A stretch of 64,000 nucleotides of DNA from Halomonas colorata (GTDB lineage Bacteria > Pseudomonadota > Gammaproteobacteria > Pseudomonadales > Halomonadaceae): the NCBI RefSeq assembly GCF_014897985.1, contig NZ_JABUZA010000005.1, forward strand, positions 62,001-126,000. Reading direction: 5' to 3'. The notes under the pieces were generated by a model, which ran no database searches, was not told the origin of the DNA, and saw nothing but the letters and a program-made list of their open reading frames with translations. This document shows positions 1-9,108 of the stretch, piece by piece. Both the position numbers and the translations under genes were made by a program. Position 1 is the first letter of the stretch. Every line of letters begins with the position of its first letter.

Positions 1-680
1 AGCGCAATAGTCGCCGTGCGCGCGCCATGTCGAAGAAAACCCGCTACGGTCAAAAAGAGCAAGAGCAGGCGTGGTTGACCGCCGAGGTGGATGCGCTTTA
101 CCGGTTGGCGGCAGCCGACGTGCGGGTGCCCAAGCCCTACGGCTTTGTCGATGGCGTGCTGCTGATGGAAATGATCACAGACGCTGAAGGCGATGTGGCA
201 CCGCGCCTGGACGATGTCACGCTGACCCATGAACAGGCGCTGCGCTACCACGATAAAGTCATCACTGATGTAGTGCGTATGCTGTGCGCTGGCCTGATCC
301 ACGGCGACTTGTCGGAATTCAACGTGCTGGTGGATGCCGAAGGCCCGGTCATTATTGATTTGCCTCAGGCCGTTGATGCCGCCGGTAACAATAGCGCCGC
401 CGCCATGCTTGAGCGTGATGTGGATAATATGCGTGCCTATTTTGGCCGCTTTGCGCCTGAGCTCTTAACCACTCATTACGGTAAGGAGATGTGGGCGCTA
501 TATGAATCGGGCGAGCTGCATCCGGATAGCAAACTGACGGGCCACTTTACGTTCGCGACCCACATTGCCGATGTGAATGAACTGATGGAAGTGATCGACG
601 ACGCCAAGGAAGAAGAGGCCGAACGTCAGGCGCGCATGCGTGATGACGGGGATGATGACGAGATCCCACAGCCGTACTGA
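1..680 (+). CDS. RIO-type serine/threonine protein kinase, 5' end outside window
   Basis: The reading frame is open from the left edge (codons begin at base 3), so the start lies upstream. The visible 225 or so residues contain the atypical kinase catalytic loop HGDLSEFNVLVD and the metal-binding IIDLPQ, which replaces the usual DFG, as in RIO1/RIO3-like kinases. The C-terminus is very acidic (KEEEAERQARMRDDGDDDE). RIO kinases phosphorylate serine or act as ATPases; archaeal and eukaryotic members work in ribosome maturation, while the role of the bacterial ones is poorly known. The Met at base 27 is only the first ATG in the window and is preceded by basic in-frame codons, so it is unlikely to be the true start. 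Confidence 0.85.
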   Translation, partial: RNSRRARAMSKKTRYGQKEQEQAWLTAEVDALYRLAAADVRVPKPYGFVDGVLLMEMITDAEGDVAPRLDDVTLTHEQALRYHDKVITDVVRMLCAGLIHGDLSEFNVLVDAEGPVIIDLPQAVDAAGNNSAAAMLERDVDNMRAYFGRFAPELLTTHYGKEMWALYESGELHPDSKLTGHFTFATHIADVNELMEVIDDAKEEEAERQARMRDDGDDDEIPQPY

Positions 681-776
681 GCCCACGATCGACAACGATT
701 AGTGATAAACTGACCGTACGATTAGCAGGTTAATTATTTAACCGATTGAGATGGGGCTCAGTAACAAGGAGTGGCT

Positions 777-1814
777 GTGAAAGGTATTAAGGTAAGCTCG
801 GGGACCGCAAAAGGGTTGTTAACGTCGTTAACCATTGGCGCTATTGGTGGCACGTTTTTTCAACTCACCGGCTTACCGCTTGCCTGGATGCTTGGCCCTC
901 TGATTGCCAACTTATTGGTTTCCTCTCAAGGCATTAACGTGGTGGTGCCAGAGCGGCTGCGCAATATTTTTTTGGCCGTGATGGGGCTGGTGCTGGGCAG
1001 TCAGGTGACGCCGGAACTTGCTCAGCGCGTGATTGACTGGCCGGTATCGGCGGTGTTGCTAATACTTGGCATTGGCGCTTCAACCGCTGTGGCCTCGGCC
1101 TGGTATCGGCGCTGCGGATTTGATTCGGTAAGCGCATGGTTTGCAGCGGCCCCCGGTGCCATGACCGCGATGATTATTCTGGGCGACAAATGTGGTGGCG
1201 ACCCTCAACGTATCGCAATTGCCCAGTCGCTACGCGTTATTTTAGTCATCCTGTTTTTACCACCGCTCTTTTGGGCTTATGAAGGCGGTGGCGCGGGCAC
1301 AGCGCCTCAGACGAGCGGATTTGAACACGCCTGGATGCTATTACTGATTCCTATGTTGTTGCCGCTCGGCCGTTGGCTGCGTTTTCCTACCCCTGCCTTG
1401 CTGGTCCCCTTACTGGCGGCTGCCCTGCTTTCAGGACTTGATATCGCAAGTCTGGCGCTTCCCCCGTGGGGCATGAACCTCATGCTTTGGGTGCTGGGCA
1501 GTGCCATTGGCTCGCGCTTTAAAGGCATGACGCGGCGGTTATGGGGCCGCTATTTATGGCAGTCGGGCGTTGCTACGCTGCTTGCCTTAGCTGTATTGGC
1601 CTTATTTGCCGAGCTGATTCATCAGTTCGTGGGCGTGGGGCGTGATGTGGCACTGCTGGCGCTGGCGCCAGGTGGAATAGGCGAAATAGCCATTTTAGCG
1701 GTGGCGCTTAATATCGATCCTGTATTTGTCGCTTTTCACCATCTACTGCGCATGGTGCTGCTGATGGCCTTTGCACCGTTTTGGGCACGCTGGCTTTTAC
1801 GCCGCCAGGCTTAA
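777..1814 (+). CDS. AbrB-family polytopic membrane protein
   Basis: A hydrophobic protein of about 345 residues with two repeats of the AbrB duplication domain, each with glycine-rich helices (GGTFFQLTGLPLAWMLGPLIANL near the start and APGGIGEIAILAVALNIDPVFVAFHHLLR near the end). The family is often labelled an ammonia monooxygenase or transcriptional regulator, but it is an integral membrane protein, probably a transporter. A GTG at 771 would overlap the Shine-Dalgarno AAGGAG (766-771), so the GTG at 777 is preferred. It lies 37 bases before the ABC exporter gene on the same strand and may be cotranscribed with it. The substrate cannot be told from sequence. Confidence 0.8.
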   Translation: MKGIKVSSGTAKGLLTSLTIGAIGGTFFQLTGLPLAWMLGPLIANLLVSSQGINVVVPERLRNIFLAVMGLVLGSQVTPELAQRVIDWPVSAVLLILGIGASTAVASAWYRRCGFDSVSAWFAAAPGAMTAMIILGDKCGGDPQRIAIAQSLRVILVILFLPPLFWAYEGGGAGTAPQTSGFEHAWMLLLIPMLLPLGRWLRFPTPALLVPLLAAALLSGLDIASLALPPWGMNLMLWVLGSAIGSRFKGMTRRLWGRYLWQSGVATLLALAVLALFAELIHQFVGVGRDVALLALAPGGIGEIAILAVALNIDPVFVAFHHLLRMVLLMAFAPFWARWLLRRQA

Positions 1815-1851
1815 CCCTCTTAATGATCGATGAGTAACGTAAGGAATCTCC

Positions 1852-3720
1852 ATGTTTTCTCGTGTGCTGCAGCCGCTGTTTCGTTACTTTGAAACCCGTG
1901 TAGATCCTTATCCCATGGGAGACGTGCAAACGCCTCCACAGGGGTTAATACCTTTTATCAAGCACTTCTCACGCCCGGTATTGCCGCTGCTGATTGTCAT
2001 GACGCTATGCACCGCACTGGTGTCATCGGCTGAGGTGTTTTTCTTTAGCTACATGGGGCAGCTGGTTGATTGGCTTGGCAATGTCGAGCGCGAAGGCTTT
2101 TGGGCCGCGAATGGTCTTTGGCTTGCTGGGGCAGGGCTGGCGATCCTTATCGGACTACCGCTTTTGGTGTTGGCCCAGTCGTTGATTACGCATCAAAGCA
2201 TATTTGGCAATTATCCCATGATTGGCCGCTGGCTATCGCATCGCCACATGCTCAATCAGAGTCTGGCCTTTTACCAGGATGAGTTTGCCGGACGCGTGTC
2301 CCAGAAAGTCATGCAGACCGCGCTGGCCATCCGCGAAACGGTCACCAAGGTAATGGGCCTGTTGGTCTACGCCATTGTGTACTTTACCGGGGCGGCGATT
2401 CTCTTGGGTCGAGCCGATTTATGGCTATTGCTGCCCTTGGGGCTTTGGCTGATTGGCTACTTGGCCATCATGCGCTTTTTCGTGCCCCGGCTGCGTGATG
2501 TATCCATGGCGCAGGCAGACGCGCGCGCCCAGATGACCGGCCGCGTGGTCGACAGCTACAGTAATATTCAAACCATCAAGCTATTTGCCGATACCGAGCG
2601 CGAGCAGCGCTATGCCCGTGATGCCATGGAAGGTTTCATGGACACGGTGCACCGTCAGATGCGCCTGGTCACCATCATGAGCGTCTGCTTGACCCTGCTG
2701 AATACCGCGTTATTGGTGGGCACGGCGGGAATGGCGATTAGCACCTGGTACTTTGACGCCATATCGCTTGGCGTATTGACCGTCGCGATTGCGCTGGTAA
2801 TGAGGATTCGATTTATGTCCGACTGGATCCTATGGGAAGTGGCGGGGCTGTTTGAAAATATCGGCACCGTGCAGGATGGCATGAATACCATCGCCCGCGA
2901 ACCTACCATCCGCGATGTACCTAATGCGCCTGAGCTTAATGTACCTGCTGGCGAAATCCGGTTTGACGACCTGCGCTTTAGCTACGAGCAGGCTAAGGGC
3001 GAAAACCGCACGGTGTTTGACGGCTTGAATTTGACTATCGCGCCGGGTGAAAAAATTGGCTTGATTGGCCGCTCTGGGGCGGGTAAATCGACCCTCGCTA
3101 ACCTGTTGTTGCGTTTTTACGATGTACAGGGCGGACGCATTCTGATCGACGGACAAGATATCGCGCAGGTAACGCAAACCTCTCTGCGTCACCAAATTGG
3201 TATGGTGACCCAGGATACCTCGCTGCTTCACCGCTCGCTGCGCGATAACATTCGCTACGGCACGCCTCAGGCAAGCGATGAGGCTGTGTGGACCGCCGTA
3301 TGCCGTGCCCATGCCGATGCGTTTATCCACGACCTGGTAGACCCGCACGGCCGCCGCGGGTTGGATGCCCATGTAGGTGAGCGGGGCGTCAAGTTATCTG
3401 GGGGGCAGCGTCAGCGGATCGCCATTGCCCGCGTGCTTTTGAAAAATGCACCTATCCTTGTATTGGATGAAGCTACGTCAGCACTGGATTCTGAAGTGGA
3501 AGCCGCTATTCAAGAGCAGTTGGATACGCTGATGGAGGGCAAGACCGTGATCGCGATCGCGCATCGGCTCTCGACCATTGCCATGCTCGACCGATTGATC
3601 GTAGTGGAGCAGGGGCGCATAGTCGAAAGCGGTACTCATACTGAGCTGCTCGCGCAAAACGGCATTTATGCCGGCTTGTGGAAGCGTCAGTCGGGCGGCT
3701 TTCTTGGGGTAGATGTGTGA
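1852..3720 (+). CDS. ABC exporter, fused permease and ATPase (MsbA/Atm1 type)
   Basis: A 622-residue half-transporter that should work as a homodimer in the inner membrane. Residues about 40-340 form six membrane helices. The nucleotide-binding domain follows, with Walker A GRSGAGKST near 406-414, signature LSGGQRQR near 515, Walker B ILVLDEATSALD near 536 and the switch histidine in IAIAHRLSTI. The ATG at 1852 is preceded by AAGGAATCTCC. The N-terminus has about 25 extra residues before the first helix. Family members export lipids, peptides or thiol compounds; the substrate is not identifiable. The only linked gene is the AbrB-type membrane protein upstream. Confidence 0.9.
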   Translation: MFSRVLQPLFRYFETRVDPYPMGDVQTPPQGLIPFIKHFSRPVLPLLIVMTLCTALVSSAEVFFFSYMGQLVDWLGNVEREGFWAANGLWLAGAGLAILIGLPLLVLAQSLITHQSIFGNYPMIGRWLSHRHMLNQSLAFYQDEFAGRVSQKVMQTALAIRETVTKVMGLLVYAIVYFTGAAILLGRADLWLLLPLGLWLIGYLAIMRFFVPRLRDVSMAQADARAQMTGRVVDSYSNIQTIKLFADTEREQRYARDAMEGFMDTVHRQMRLVTIMSVCLTLLNTALLVGTAGMAISTWYFDAISLGVLTVAIALVMRIRFMSDWILWEVAGLFENIGTVQDGMNTIAREPTIRDVPNAPELNVPAGEIRFDDLRFSYEQAKGENRTVFDGLNLTIAPGEKIGLIGRSGAGKSTLANLLLRFYDVQGGRILIDGQDIAQVTQTSLRHQIGMVTQDTSLLHRSLRDNIRYGTPQASDEAVWTAVCRAHADAFIHDLVDPHGRRGLDAHVGERGVKLSGGQRQRIAIARVLLKNAPILVLDEATSALDSEVEAAIQEQLDTLMEGKTVIAIAHRLSTIAMLDRLIVVEQGRIVESGTHTELLAQNGIYAGLWKRQSGGFLGVDV

Positions 3721-3730
3721 GAAGCTCTAT

Positions 3731-3766
3731 CCTCTGCTAACGTATTTGCCTCTGCTAACGTATTTT
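3731..3766. repeat. Two tandem 18-bp direct repeats
   Basis: CCTCTGCTAACGTATTTG at 3731-3748 is followed immediately by the same 18 bases with T in place of the final G. The pair lies between the stop of the ABC exporter gene and the Shine-Dalgarno of the next gene, so it alters only the intergenic spacing. Confidence 0.9.
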
Positions 3767-3798
3767 CCAAGGAATGATTGAATAAAGGAGATCGCGCT

Positions 3799-4806
3799 AT
3801 GCAAGTCGTAACGCTCACGGCCCCCGGTGGGTTAGATAAGCTCAAGGTACAAGACGTATCGCCCCCTGGCGCCCCTGGCCCGGGCGAGATTCGTGTTCGT
3901 GTGCACGCAAGCTCGCTCAATTTCCACGACTATGGCGTGGTGGCAGGCAAGATGCCGACAGCCGATGGGCGTATTCCTATGTCTGACGGCGCAGGCGTGG
4001 TTGAGGAGGTAGGTGATGGCGTTAGCGAGTTTGCGGTAGGTGACCGCGTCGTCTCGACGTTTTTCCCCGACTGGCTTGAGGGCCCTGCCCGAATTGCCGA
4101 TTTTACGACGACCCCAGGCGACGGCGTGGATGGCTATGCTTGCGAGCAGGTCGTTCGTCCGGCGCAGTGGTTTACCCGTCAGCCGAAGGGCTATAGCCAC
4201 GCTGAAGCCGCAACGTTAACCACCGCAGGGCTCACTGCCTGGCGCGCTCTGGTAGTGGATGGCGGTTTAAAAGCGGGCGATACGGTGTTGGTGTTGGGTT
4301 CCGGCGGGGTATCTATATTTGCACTGCAGTTTGCCCGCATGATGGGGGCACGTGTCATTGCCACGTCTTCTTCCAATGAGAAGTTGAAGCAGCTTAGGCA
4401 GCTGGGCGCAGCACACACCATTAATTATAAAGAAGAGCCGGAGTGGGGCAAAAAAGTTAACGCGCTGACCAACGGCCAGGGTGTCGACCATATTGTGGAA
4501 GTCGGTGGCCCCGGTACTCTGCCGCAATCCATTGAAGCGATCAAGATTGGTGGGCATATTTCGCTGATTGGCGTATTGACTGGGCGCCAGGGCGATATTC
4601 CTACCGCTAAGTTAATGGCTAAACAGGCGCGCTTGCAGGGGTTGATTGTAGGCAGCCGCCGCCACCAGCTTGAAATGATTAAAGCCATTGAGGCGACCAG
4701 CATGCGCCCGATCATTGATCGTGAGTTTGTGTTAGCCGATATCGCGGAGGCATTCCGCTATCAAGAGGCAGGCAAGCATCTGGGTAAAATTTGTTTAACG
4801 TTCTGA
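3799..4806 (+). CDS. Zinc-independent-looking MDR-family alcohol/quinone oxidoreductase
   Basis: A cytosolic medium-chain dehydrogenase/reductase of 335 residues. The GroES-like N-terminal half carries LNFHDYGVVAGKMP, and the Rossmann half carries the dinucleotide-binding VLVLGSGGVSIFALQFARMMGA with a following serine-rich stretch. The usual structural zinc cysteine cluster is absent, which favours the quinone oxidoreductase or zinc-free alcohol dehydrogenase branch. The ATG at 3799 has AAAGGAG at 3784-3790. An in-frame TTG at 3778 lies upstream of that site and is rejected. The natural substrate is unknown. It converges on the small gene at 4884 across a hairpin. Confidence 0.85.
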   Translation: MQVVTLTAPGGLDKLKVQDVSPPGAPGPGEIRVRVHASSLNFHDYGVVAGKMPTADGRIPMSDGAGVVEEVGDGVSEFAVGDRVVSTFFPDWLEGPARIADFTTTPGDGVDGYACEQVVRPAQWFTRQPKGYSHAEAATLTTAGLTAWRALVVDGGLKAGDTVLVLGSGGVSIFALQFARMMGARVIATSSSNEKLKQLRQLGAAHTINYKEEPEWGKKVNALTNGQGVDHIVEVGGPGTLPQSIEAIKIGGHISLIGVLTGRQGDIPTAKLMAKQARLQGLIVGSRRHQLEMIKAIEATSMRPIIDREFVLADIAEAFRYQEAGKHLGKICLTF

Positions 4807-4824
4807 TTGGCTCGGGCAATGGCA

Positions 4825-4856
4825 TACCAGCACGGCCCAGAAGGGCAATGCTGGTA
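4825..4856. terminator. Nested hairpin between convergent genes
   Basis: TACCAGCA (4825-4832) pairs with TGCTGGTA (4849-4856), and inside it GCCC pairs with GGGC around an AGAA loop. There is no clear U-run. Its position between two convergent genes fits a shared terminator. Confidence 0.5.
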
Positions 4857-4883
4857 GTCACCGACACGTTGATAAACTGATGT

Positions 4884-5150
4884 TTATTCAGCCAAACGGC
4901 TATATACAACGCCTTTGATTTCAAGCTCCCAAATATGATCATAAGGTACGGTGATGCTATCTACCTCGTCCGAATCATCATGGCTTTTGCGAAGCTGGGC
5001 TTCGGGGATGACAGTTGCATCCATCCCTCGAGCCTGTTGAACGCGCGCACTGAACCGGTTGCCTTCCTGATCAATGAGTACGCGCTCTCCCGCCATACAT
5101 TTCTCAAGCTTGGCGTATAGCTCCTGCTCGCTAACATGAACGATGCTCAT
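4884..5150 (-). CDS. Small uncharacterised protein (88 residues)
   Basis: The product starts MSIVHVSEQELYAKLEKCM and ends EIKGVVYSRLAE. It is soluble and charged, with no signal peptide or membrane segment. The start is set at 5150 because GGAGGCGATC sits just before that ATG; an upstream in-frame start at 5168 has no such site. I do not recognise the family. It may be a small strand-rich protein, since its C-terminal half (SITVPYDHIWELEIKGVVY) alternates hydrophobic and polar residues. It is transcribed divergently from the unknown/MscS unit. Confidence 0.65.
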   Translation of the reverse strand: MSIVHVSEQELYAKLEKCMAGERVLIDQEGNRFSARVQQARGMDATVIPEAQLRKSHDDSDEVDSITVPYDHIWELEIKGVVYSRLAE

Positions 5151-5304
5151 GATCGCCTCCTCCGACACTCGATATTTGCGGGTAATGGATATCCCTATAA
5201 AGATTTCATTTTAGACGATAAGTTCGAATAGCCCCCAGCGACTATCGCCCGCATGCTAACCTTAATCTTGTTTATTTCATTTACGTTAGCCTTTAGGACG
5301 GACT

Positions 5305-6492
5305 ATGGCGCAGCGCTTAGCAGAAACCGCTTCATCGCCCTGGGCGGTAGTCGAGCTTGATAAGTTTTGTACGCCCGAGCATACCCAAAAAAGCCAGTGG
5401 CGGCGCAGTCGACGGGCGATGTTAACTTGGCTAACCGGTAAACGCGCCGCCGAGCAGCAGGCGAAAGACGAGAATGAGCTGCGCCTGTTGCCGGAAGTTA
5501 AGCTAGCGCATTTGGTGCCCAGTATTGATTGGTCGCCGGTCGCTGATAGTCTGACCCAGACCCTGAGTGAGCCCGAAACCTCCCTCGAACCGATAGTGTT
5601 TTTTATCACACCTCCTTACGGCGGTCATGCCGCGGTGGTTAGCCATTGGGCGGAACAGCAGGGTATTCGCAGTATAATGCCGCCCAGCCATCAAGAGCTT
5701 ACCGAAGGCAGCCTTGAATGGGTGGAGCGCTGCGGCCATCTAAATTGCTGGGCGCTGCCAGCGCTTGAGCGGCATATGCTGCGTCATACCCAAGGTCTTC
5801 AAGGCGTGCGCGCGTTTTTAGAACGCGCCCTAAGTGGCCGTTTGGGGCGCGGAGTGATTGGCTGCGATAGTTGGACTTACGCCTATTTACAGCAAGCGGT
5901 AGGCATTGAAGGAGCGCCAGCTTTTACCCTTCAGGGCATGGAGGGTAAGCAACTAGCCGATTACTTTGTAAGCATTGCCGATAACGGCCAGAACCGCCTG
6001 ACGGTATATAGTACGCGCACGGGAAGGCAGGTGTTAACCAATCAGCCCGCTGATCAAAAAAAAGCGCAAGAGGCTGAACGTAAAGCCTCTACCCATAAGG
6101 AACTACAGCGTTTAGCGGCGCATTGTCGGGGCCATTTGGGCGTGGCATGGCACTATTGGCGTAAACGCTTGCGCGAACCTGCTCAAGAAGATGCCCCTGA
6201 TGCATCAGAGCTATGGCTGCTTGATGCGCTTGCAGATGCCGAGCTGCCCGCAGACACCGGTGATGTGGCACTGCTGGTATTGCACGCTTTACTGCTGCAT
6301 GGCGGTCTGGAGGACCAGGCGCTTGGCGATGTACTTCCGTTTTCTCACCATGAAGCATTGAACGCTCGTTTAGCGTTGACTCGCCAGGGAATACTTTCGC
6401 GTGAGGACGGGCGCTGGCAGGTAGCACCGTTAAGCTATGCCAGTGTCCGGCAGCTATTGGCTTCTCGCAATTATCTTGTCGACCCGTTATAG
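5305..6492 (+). CDS. Uncharacterised soluble protein encoded ahead of an MscS channel
   Basis: A 395-residue protein with no signal peptide or membrane segment. Residues about 95-125 (EPIVFFITPPYGGHAAVVSHWAEQQGI) look like a nucleotide-binding-type beta-alpha unit, but no proper Walker A is present. Residues about 180-210 (GVIGCDSWTYAYLQQAVG) resemble a second such strand-helix unit. A charged, probably helical stretch follows near 245-275 (QPADQKKAQEAERKASTHKELQRL). The C-terminus looks like a small winged-helix (LNARLALTRQGILSREDGRWQVAPLSY). It ends 8 bases before the MscS start, so the two are almost certainly one operon. That suggests a regulatory or partner role, which is inference only. 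The start has AGGACGG upstream. Confidence 0.75.
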   Translation: MAQRLAETASSPWAVVELDKFCTPEHTQKSQWRRSRRAMLTWLTGKRAAEQQAKDENELRLLPEVKLAHLVPSIDWSPVADSLTQTLSEPETSLEPIVFFITPPYGGHAAVVSHWAEQQGIRSIMPPSHQELTEGSLEWVERCGHLNCWALPALERHMLRHTQGLQGVRAFLERALSGRLGRGVIGCDSWTYAYLQQAVGIEGAPAFTLQGMEGKQLADYFVSIADNGQNRLTVYSTRTGRQVLTNQPADQKKAQEAERKASTHKELQRLAAHCRGHLGVAWHYWRKRLREPAQEDAPDASELWLLDALADAELPADTGDVALLVLHALLLHGGLEDQALGDVLPFSHHEALNARLALTRQGILSREDGRWQVAPLSYASVRQLLASRNYLVDPL

Positions 6493-6500
6493 GAGCCTTG

Positions 6501-7358
6501 ATGGACGATCAAAAGCAGTACGCTAAGCTGTTTAACGATATGGACAGCCAAACGGTTATTACCCTGGGCATCATTCTGGCAAGCGTTATTCTGCTGACCA
6601 TTGCCAGCCAGCGGGGCTTGAGCTGGCTGGCCAATCGACTGCATGGGCAGGTTCGCTTTCGGATATTCGCGCTGGTGCCGCTAACGCGCTTACTGATCCT
6701 GCTGACCGCGCTGGCTATTGCAGTACCTATCGTGATCGAGCCTTCGCTGCGCAATATGGTGACGCTTCTAGGCGCTATCGGTCTGGCGATCGGCTTTGCC
6801 TTGAAAGATTACGTGAGCAGTCTGATTGCCGGGGTGGTGTCAGCCATAGAATTACCCTATCGGCCAGGTGACTGGGTGGATATTGAGGGGACATACGGGG
6901 AAGTAAAACATGTGGGAATGCGCACCGTCGAAATCCAAACCCCAGACGATGATTTAGTCGCGATGCCGCATTTAAAGCTATGGGACTCCGCCGTTTACAA
7001 TGCCAATAACGGGGGGACTAGCTTACAGTGCGTAGCAAATTTTTATCTTCACCCAGAGCATGAAGCCGATGGGGTACGTAAAGCGTTGCGGGATGTGGCT
7101 CTGACCAGCGCTTACCTTAAGTTTGATCAGCCGATTATCATAGTGGCTGAAGAGAAACCCTGGGGGACGCATTACCGTATCCGCGCTTATCCCGTGGATC
7201 CGCGTCAGCAGTTTCTGTTTATTACTGATTTGACCGTGCGGGGTAAGCAGGTGCTTAGCCGGGCGGGCATCAAACCTGCACTGTTGCCGCCCGATGCTGC
7301 TCTGGATACGCCTAAAGGCGTGCCTGATGTGCATCGGCGCCAGCAGCGGACCCAATAA
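6501..7358 (+). CDS. MscS-family mechanosensitive ion channel
   Basis: A 285-residue small-conductance mechanosensitive channel protein, close to E. coli MscS in length. Three membrane helices span about 18-125. The pore helix shows the glycine/alanine pattern LLGAIGLAIGFALKDYVSSLIAGV, followed by the beta-domain motif YRPGDWVDIEGTYGEVKHVGMRTVEIQTPDDDLVAMPH. Such channels open on hypo-osmotic shock to release solutes, which is important in a halophile. ATG at 6501 has AGGAGCC just upstream; an in-frame TTG at 6498 is rejected. It is translated right behind the unknown 395-residue protein and followed by a hairpin. Confidence 0.92.
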   Translation: MDDQKQYAKLFNDMDSQTVITLGIILASVILLTIASQRGLSWLANRLHGQVRFRIFALVPLTRLLILLTALAIAVPIVIEPSLRNMVTLLGAIGLAIGFALKDYVSSLIAGVVSAIELPYRPGDWVDIEGTYGEVKHVGMRTVEIQTPDDDLVAMPHLKLWDSAVYNANNGGTSLQCVANFYLHPEHEADGVRKALRDVALTSAYLKFDQPIIIVAEEKPWGTHYRIRAYPVDPRQQFLFITDLTVRGKQVLSRAGIKPALLPPDAALDTPKGVPDVHRRQQRTQ

Positions 7359-7360
7359 CG

Positions 7361-7391
7361 ATCTAGCTGCAAGCGTGGTTTGCAGCTAGAT
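7361..7391 (+). terminator. Hairpin after the MscS gene
   Basis: ATCTAGCTGCAA (7361-7372) pairs with TTGCAGCTAGAT (7380-7391) around a short loop. No U-run follows. It lies 3 bases past the MscS stop and before a convergent gene, so it probably ends transcription from one or both sides. Confidence 0.55.
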
Positions 7392-7441
7392 GGTGTTGGG
7401 GGGTGAAGGCTAGCGCTGAGATAGAAGATTGCTTGCGCTAC

Positions 7442-8173
7442 TTATTCGCTCGCTTCAGGCAGCTCGGCACTATGGAAGACGTTTTGGACGTCGTCCAGAT
7501 CGGTGAGCATGCCTAAGAATTTTTCGAACTGTGCCACGTCATCGCCTTCGAGAGGCGTGGTGTTTTGCGGCAGAAACTGAATCTCATCAATTTCAAAATC
7601 GAGCTCGCCGAACGCATTCAGTAGTGCTTGTTTGGCTTTGGCATATTCGGTGTGAGGCGCATAAACCGTTATACGTTCTTCTTCCTGCTCAATGTCAGCC
7701 ACATCGACATCGGCTTCCATTAGCGCTTCAAGCACAGTGTCTTCTTCCTGGCCGACAAAGGCAAAAATCGCACAGTGATCGAACATGTGGCTAACGCTAC
7801 CGGGCGTGCCAATCTTGCTTTTCGTTTTGGTAAAGCAGCCGCGTACATCACCGAAGGTGCGGTTAGGGTTATCGGTTAAGCAGTCGACGATCACCATGGC
7901 GTTGCCGGGGCCAAAGCCTTCGTAGCGAGCCGTCGCAAAGTCTTCTCCACCTGCGCCGCTGGCCTTGTCTAGCGCTTTATCAATAACGTGCGAGGGAACC
8001 TGATCTTTTTTAGCCCGCTCCATTAAGCCGCGCAGCGCAAGGTTGCCGTTCGGGTCTGATCCGCCGGCTTTTGCAACGACGTAAATTTCACGCCCGTATT
8101 TGCTGTAAACCTTAGTTTTTGCGTCGGCCGTCTTGGCCATCGATTCTTTACGGTTTTGAAACGCCCTACCCAT
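7442..8173 (-). CDS. YebC/PmpR-family protein, YeeN-like branch
   Basis: A 243-residue member of the YebC family (now linked to translation of proline-rich stretches as well as transcriptional control). The N-terminus [31 protein letters not shown] resembles E. coli YeeN more than YebC (MAGHSKW). Family landmarks include [49 protein letters not shown] and a C-terminal acidic domain. The open frame continues upstream to 8401, but that extension has no family similarity. AAAGGACTCC stands just before the ATG at 8173, so this start is preferred. It is divergent from the LysE exporter gene. Confidence 0.9.
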   Translation of the reverse strand: MGRAFQNRKESMAKTADAKTKVYSKYGREIYVVAKAGGSDPNGNLALRGLMERAKKDQVPSHVIDKALDKASGAGGEDFATARYEGFGPGNAMVIVDCLTDNPNRTFGDVRGCFTKTKSKIGTPGSVSHMFDHCAIFAFVGQEEDTVLEALMEADVDVADIEQEEERITVYAPHTEYAKAKQALLNAFGELDFEIDEIQFLPQNTTPLEGDDVAQFEKFLGMLTDLDDVQNVFHSAELPEASE

Positions 8174-8376
8174 ATTGGAGTCCTTTATTAGCCGTGCCAC
8201 GCCTGTCTTGACAGCAGGCGTCATTTTCATCGAAAAAGGGGCAAATTTTACCCAACAGCGTACCATGCTAACAGCGTTATTTAAGAGAGGTGACGTTATA
8301 CAATAGGCGACCCGGCCGGTAACGGCATTGCTGTATTGAGACAATGAGCAATTAACAATTAAAGGAAAGGAAAAAA

Positions 8377-9000
8377 ATGCCGTTTTCACTCTGGTTGTCA
8401 TTAGCCGCTATCTGCGCCATGGGGGCAATGTCGCCCGGGCCTAGCCTTGCCCTGGTGCTAAAACATACCCTGGGCGGTGGTCGGCTGCCAGGCATTACCG
8501 CGGCTGTATTTCATGCAGCTGGGGTCGGGTTTTATGCGCTTTTGACCGTTTGGGGGCTAGGCGCGTTAATTACTCGTTCACCGGATGTTTTTCAACTGAT
8601 TACCTGGGCGGGGGCGGCCTATTTGGCCTGGCTGGGTATCAAGGCATTGCGGGCCGGCAAGGCCGGGGTAATGAATCAGCAGGGTGTGGCAACCACTAGC
8701 CGACAGGCGGCCAGGGAGGGCGTGCTGGTAGCGCTGGGTAATCCTAAGCTGATTATCTTTTTTGTGGCGCTGCTGAGCCAGTTTGTTACCCCAGGTATGA
8801 GTATTATGGCAAAGATGATCGTCGTCTTAACCGCTATGCTTATTGATGGTGGTTGGTACGTGCTGGTGGCGGTCGGTTTGTCGCATTCGCGGGTCCTGCC
8901 GTGGTTGCAGCGCCATGCGCACTGGGTCAATCGATTGACCGGTGTCTTGCTGATAGCCCTGGCGCTACGAGTCGTTGCCGGGCCAATCACCTTTGGTTAA
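8377..9000 (+). CDS. LysE/RhtB-family amino-acid exporter
   Basis: A 207-residue inner-membrane protein with about six helices. The N-terminal signature [22 protein letters not shown] and the conserved [17 protein letters not shown] segment identify the LysE/RhtB superfamily. Members export homoserine, threonine, lysine or other amino acids. The substrate cannot be assigned. The ATG follows AAAGGAAAGGAAAAAA. It stands alone, divergent from the YeeN-like gene. Confidence 0.88.
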   Translation: MPFSLWLSLAAICAMGAMSPGPSLALVLKHTLGGGRLPGITAAVFHAAGVGFYALLTVWGLGALITRSPDVFQLITWAGAAYLAWLGIKALRAGKAGVMNQQGVATTSRQAAREGVLVALGNPKLIIFFVALLSQFVTPGMSIMAKMIVVLTAMLIDGGWYVLVAVGLSHSRVLPWLQRHAHWVNRLTGVLLIALALRVVAGPITFG

Positions 9001-9108
9001 CCGAACGGTGTTAAGCAGGCTCATCAGCACTGTTGCGGGGCGCTGGTGTCAGCATGATGGTCATGGCAAAGTAGCGTTTATATTGCCTCGAAGGTTTAAG
9101 GCTCCATA

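Noticed and set aside
2830..3372. 180-codon minus-strand ORF
   Set aside because: Shadow of the ABC exporter ATPase domain, which is clearly real.
8174..8401. Upstream extension of the YeeN-like frame
   Set aside because: No family similarity, overlaps the divergent lysE start, and AAAGGACTCC marks the ATG at 8173.
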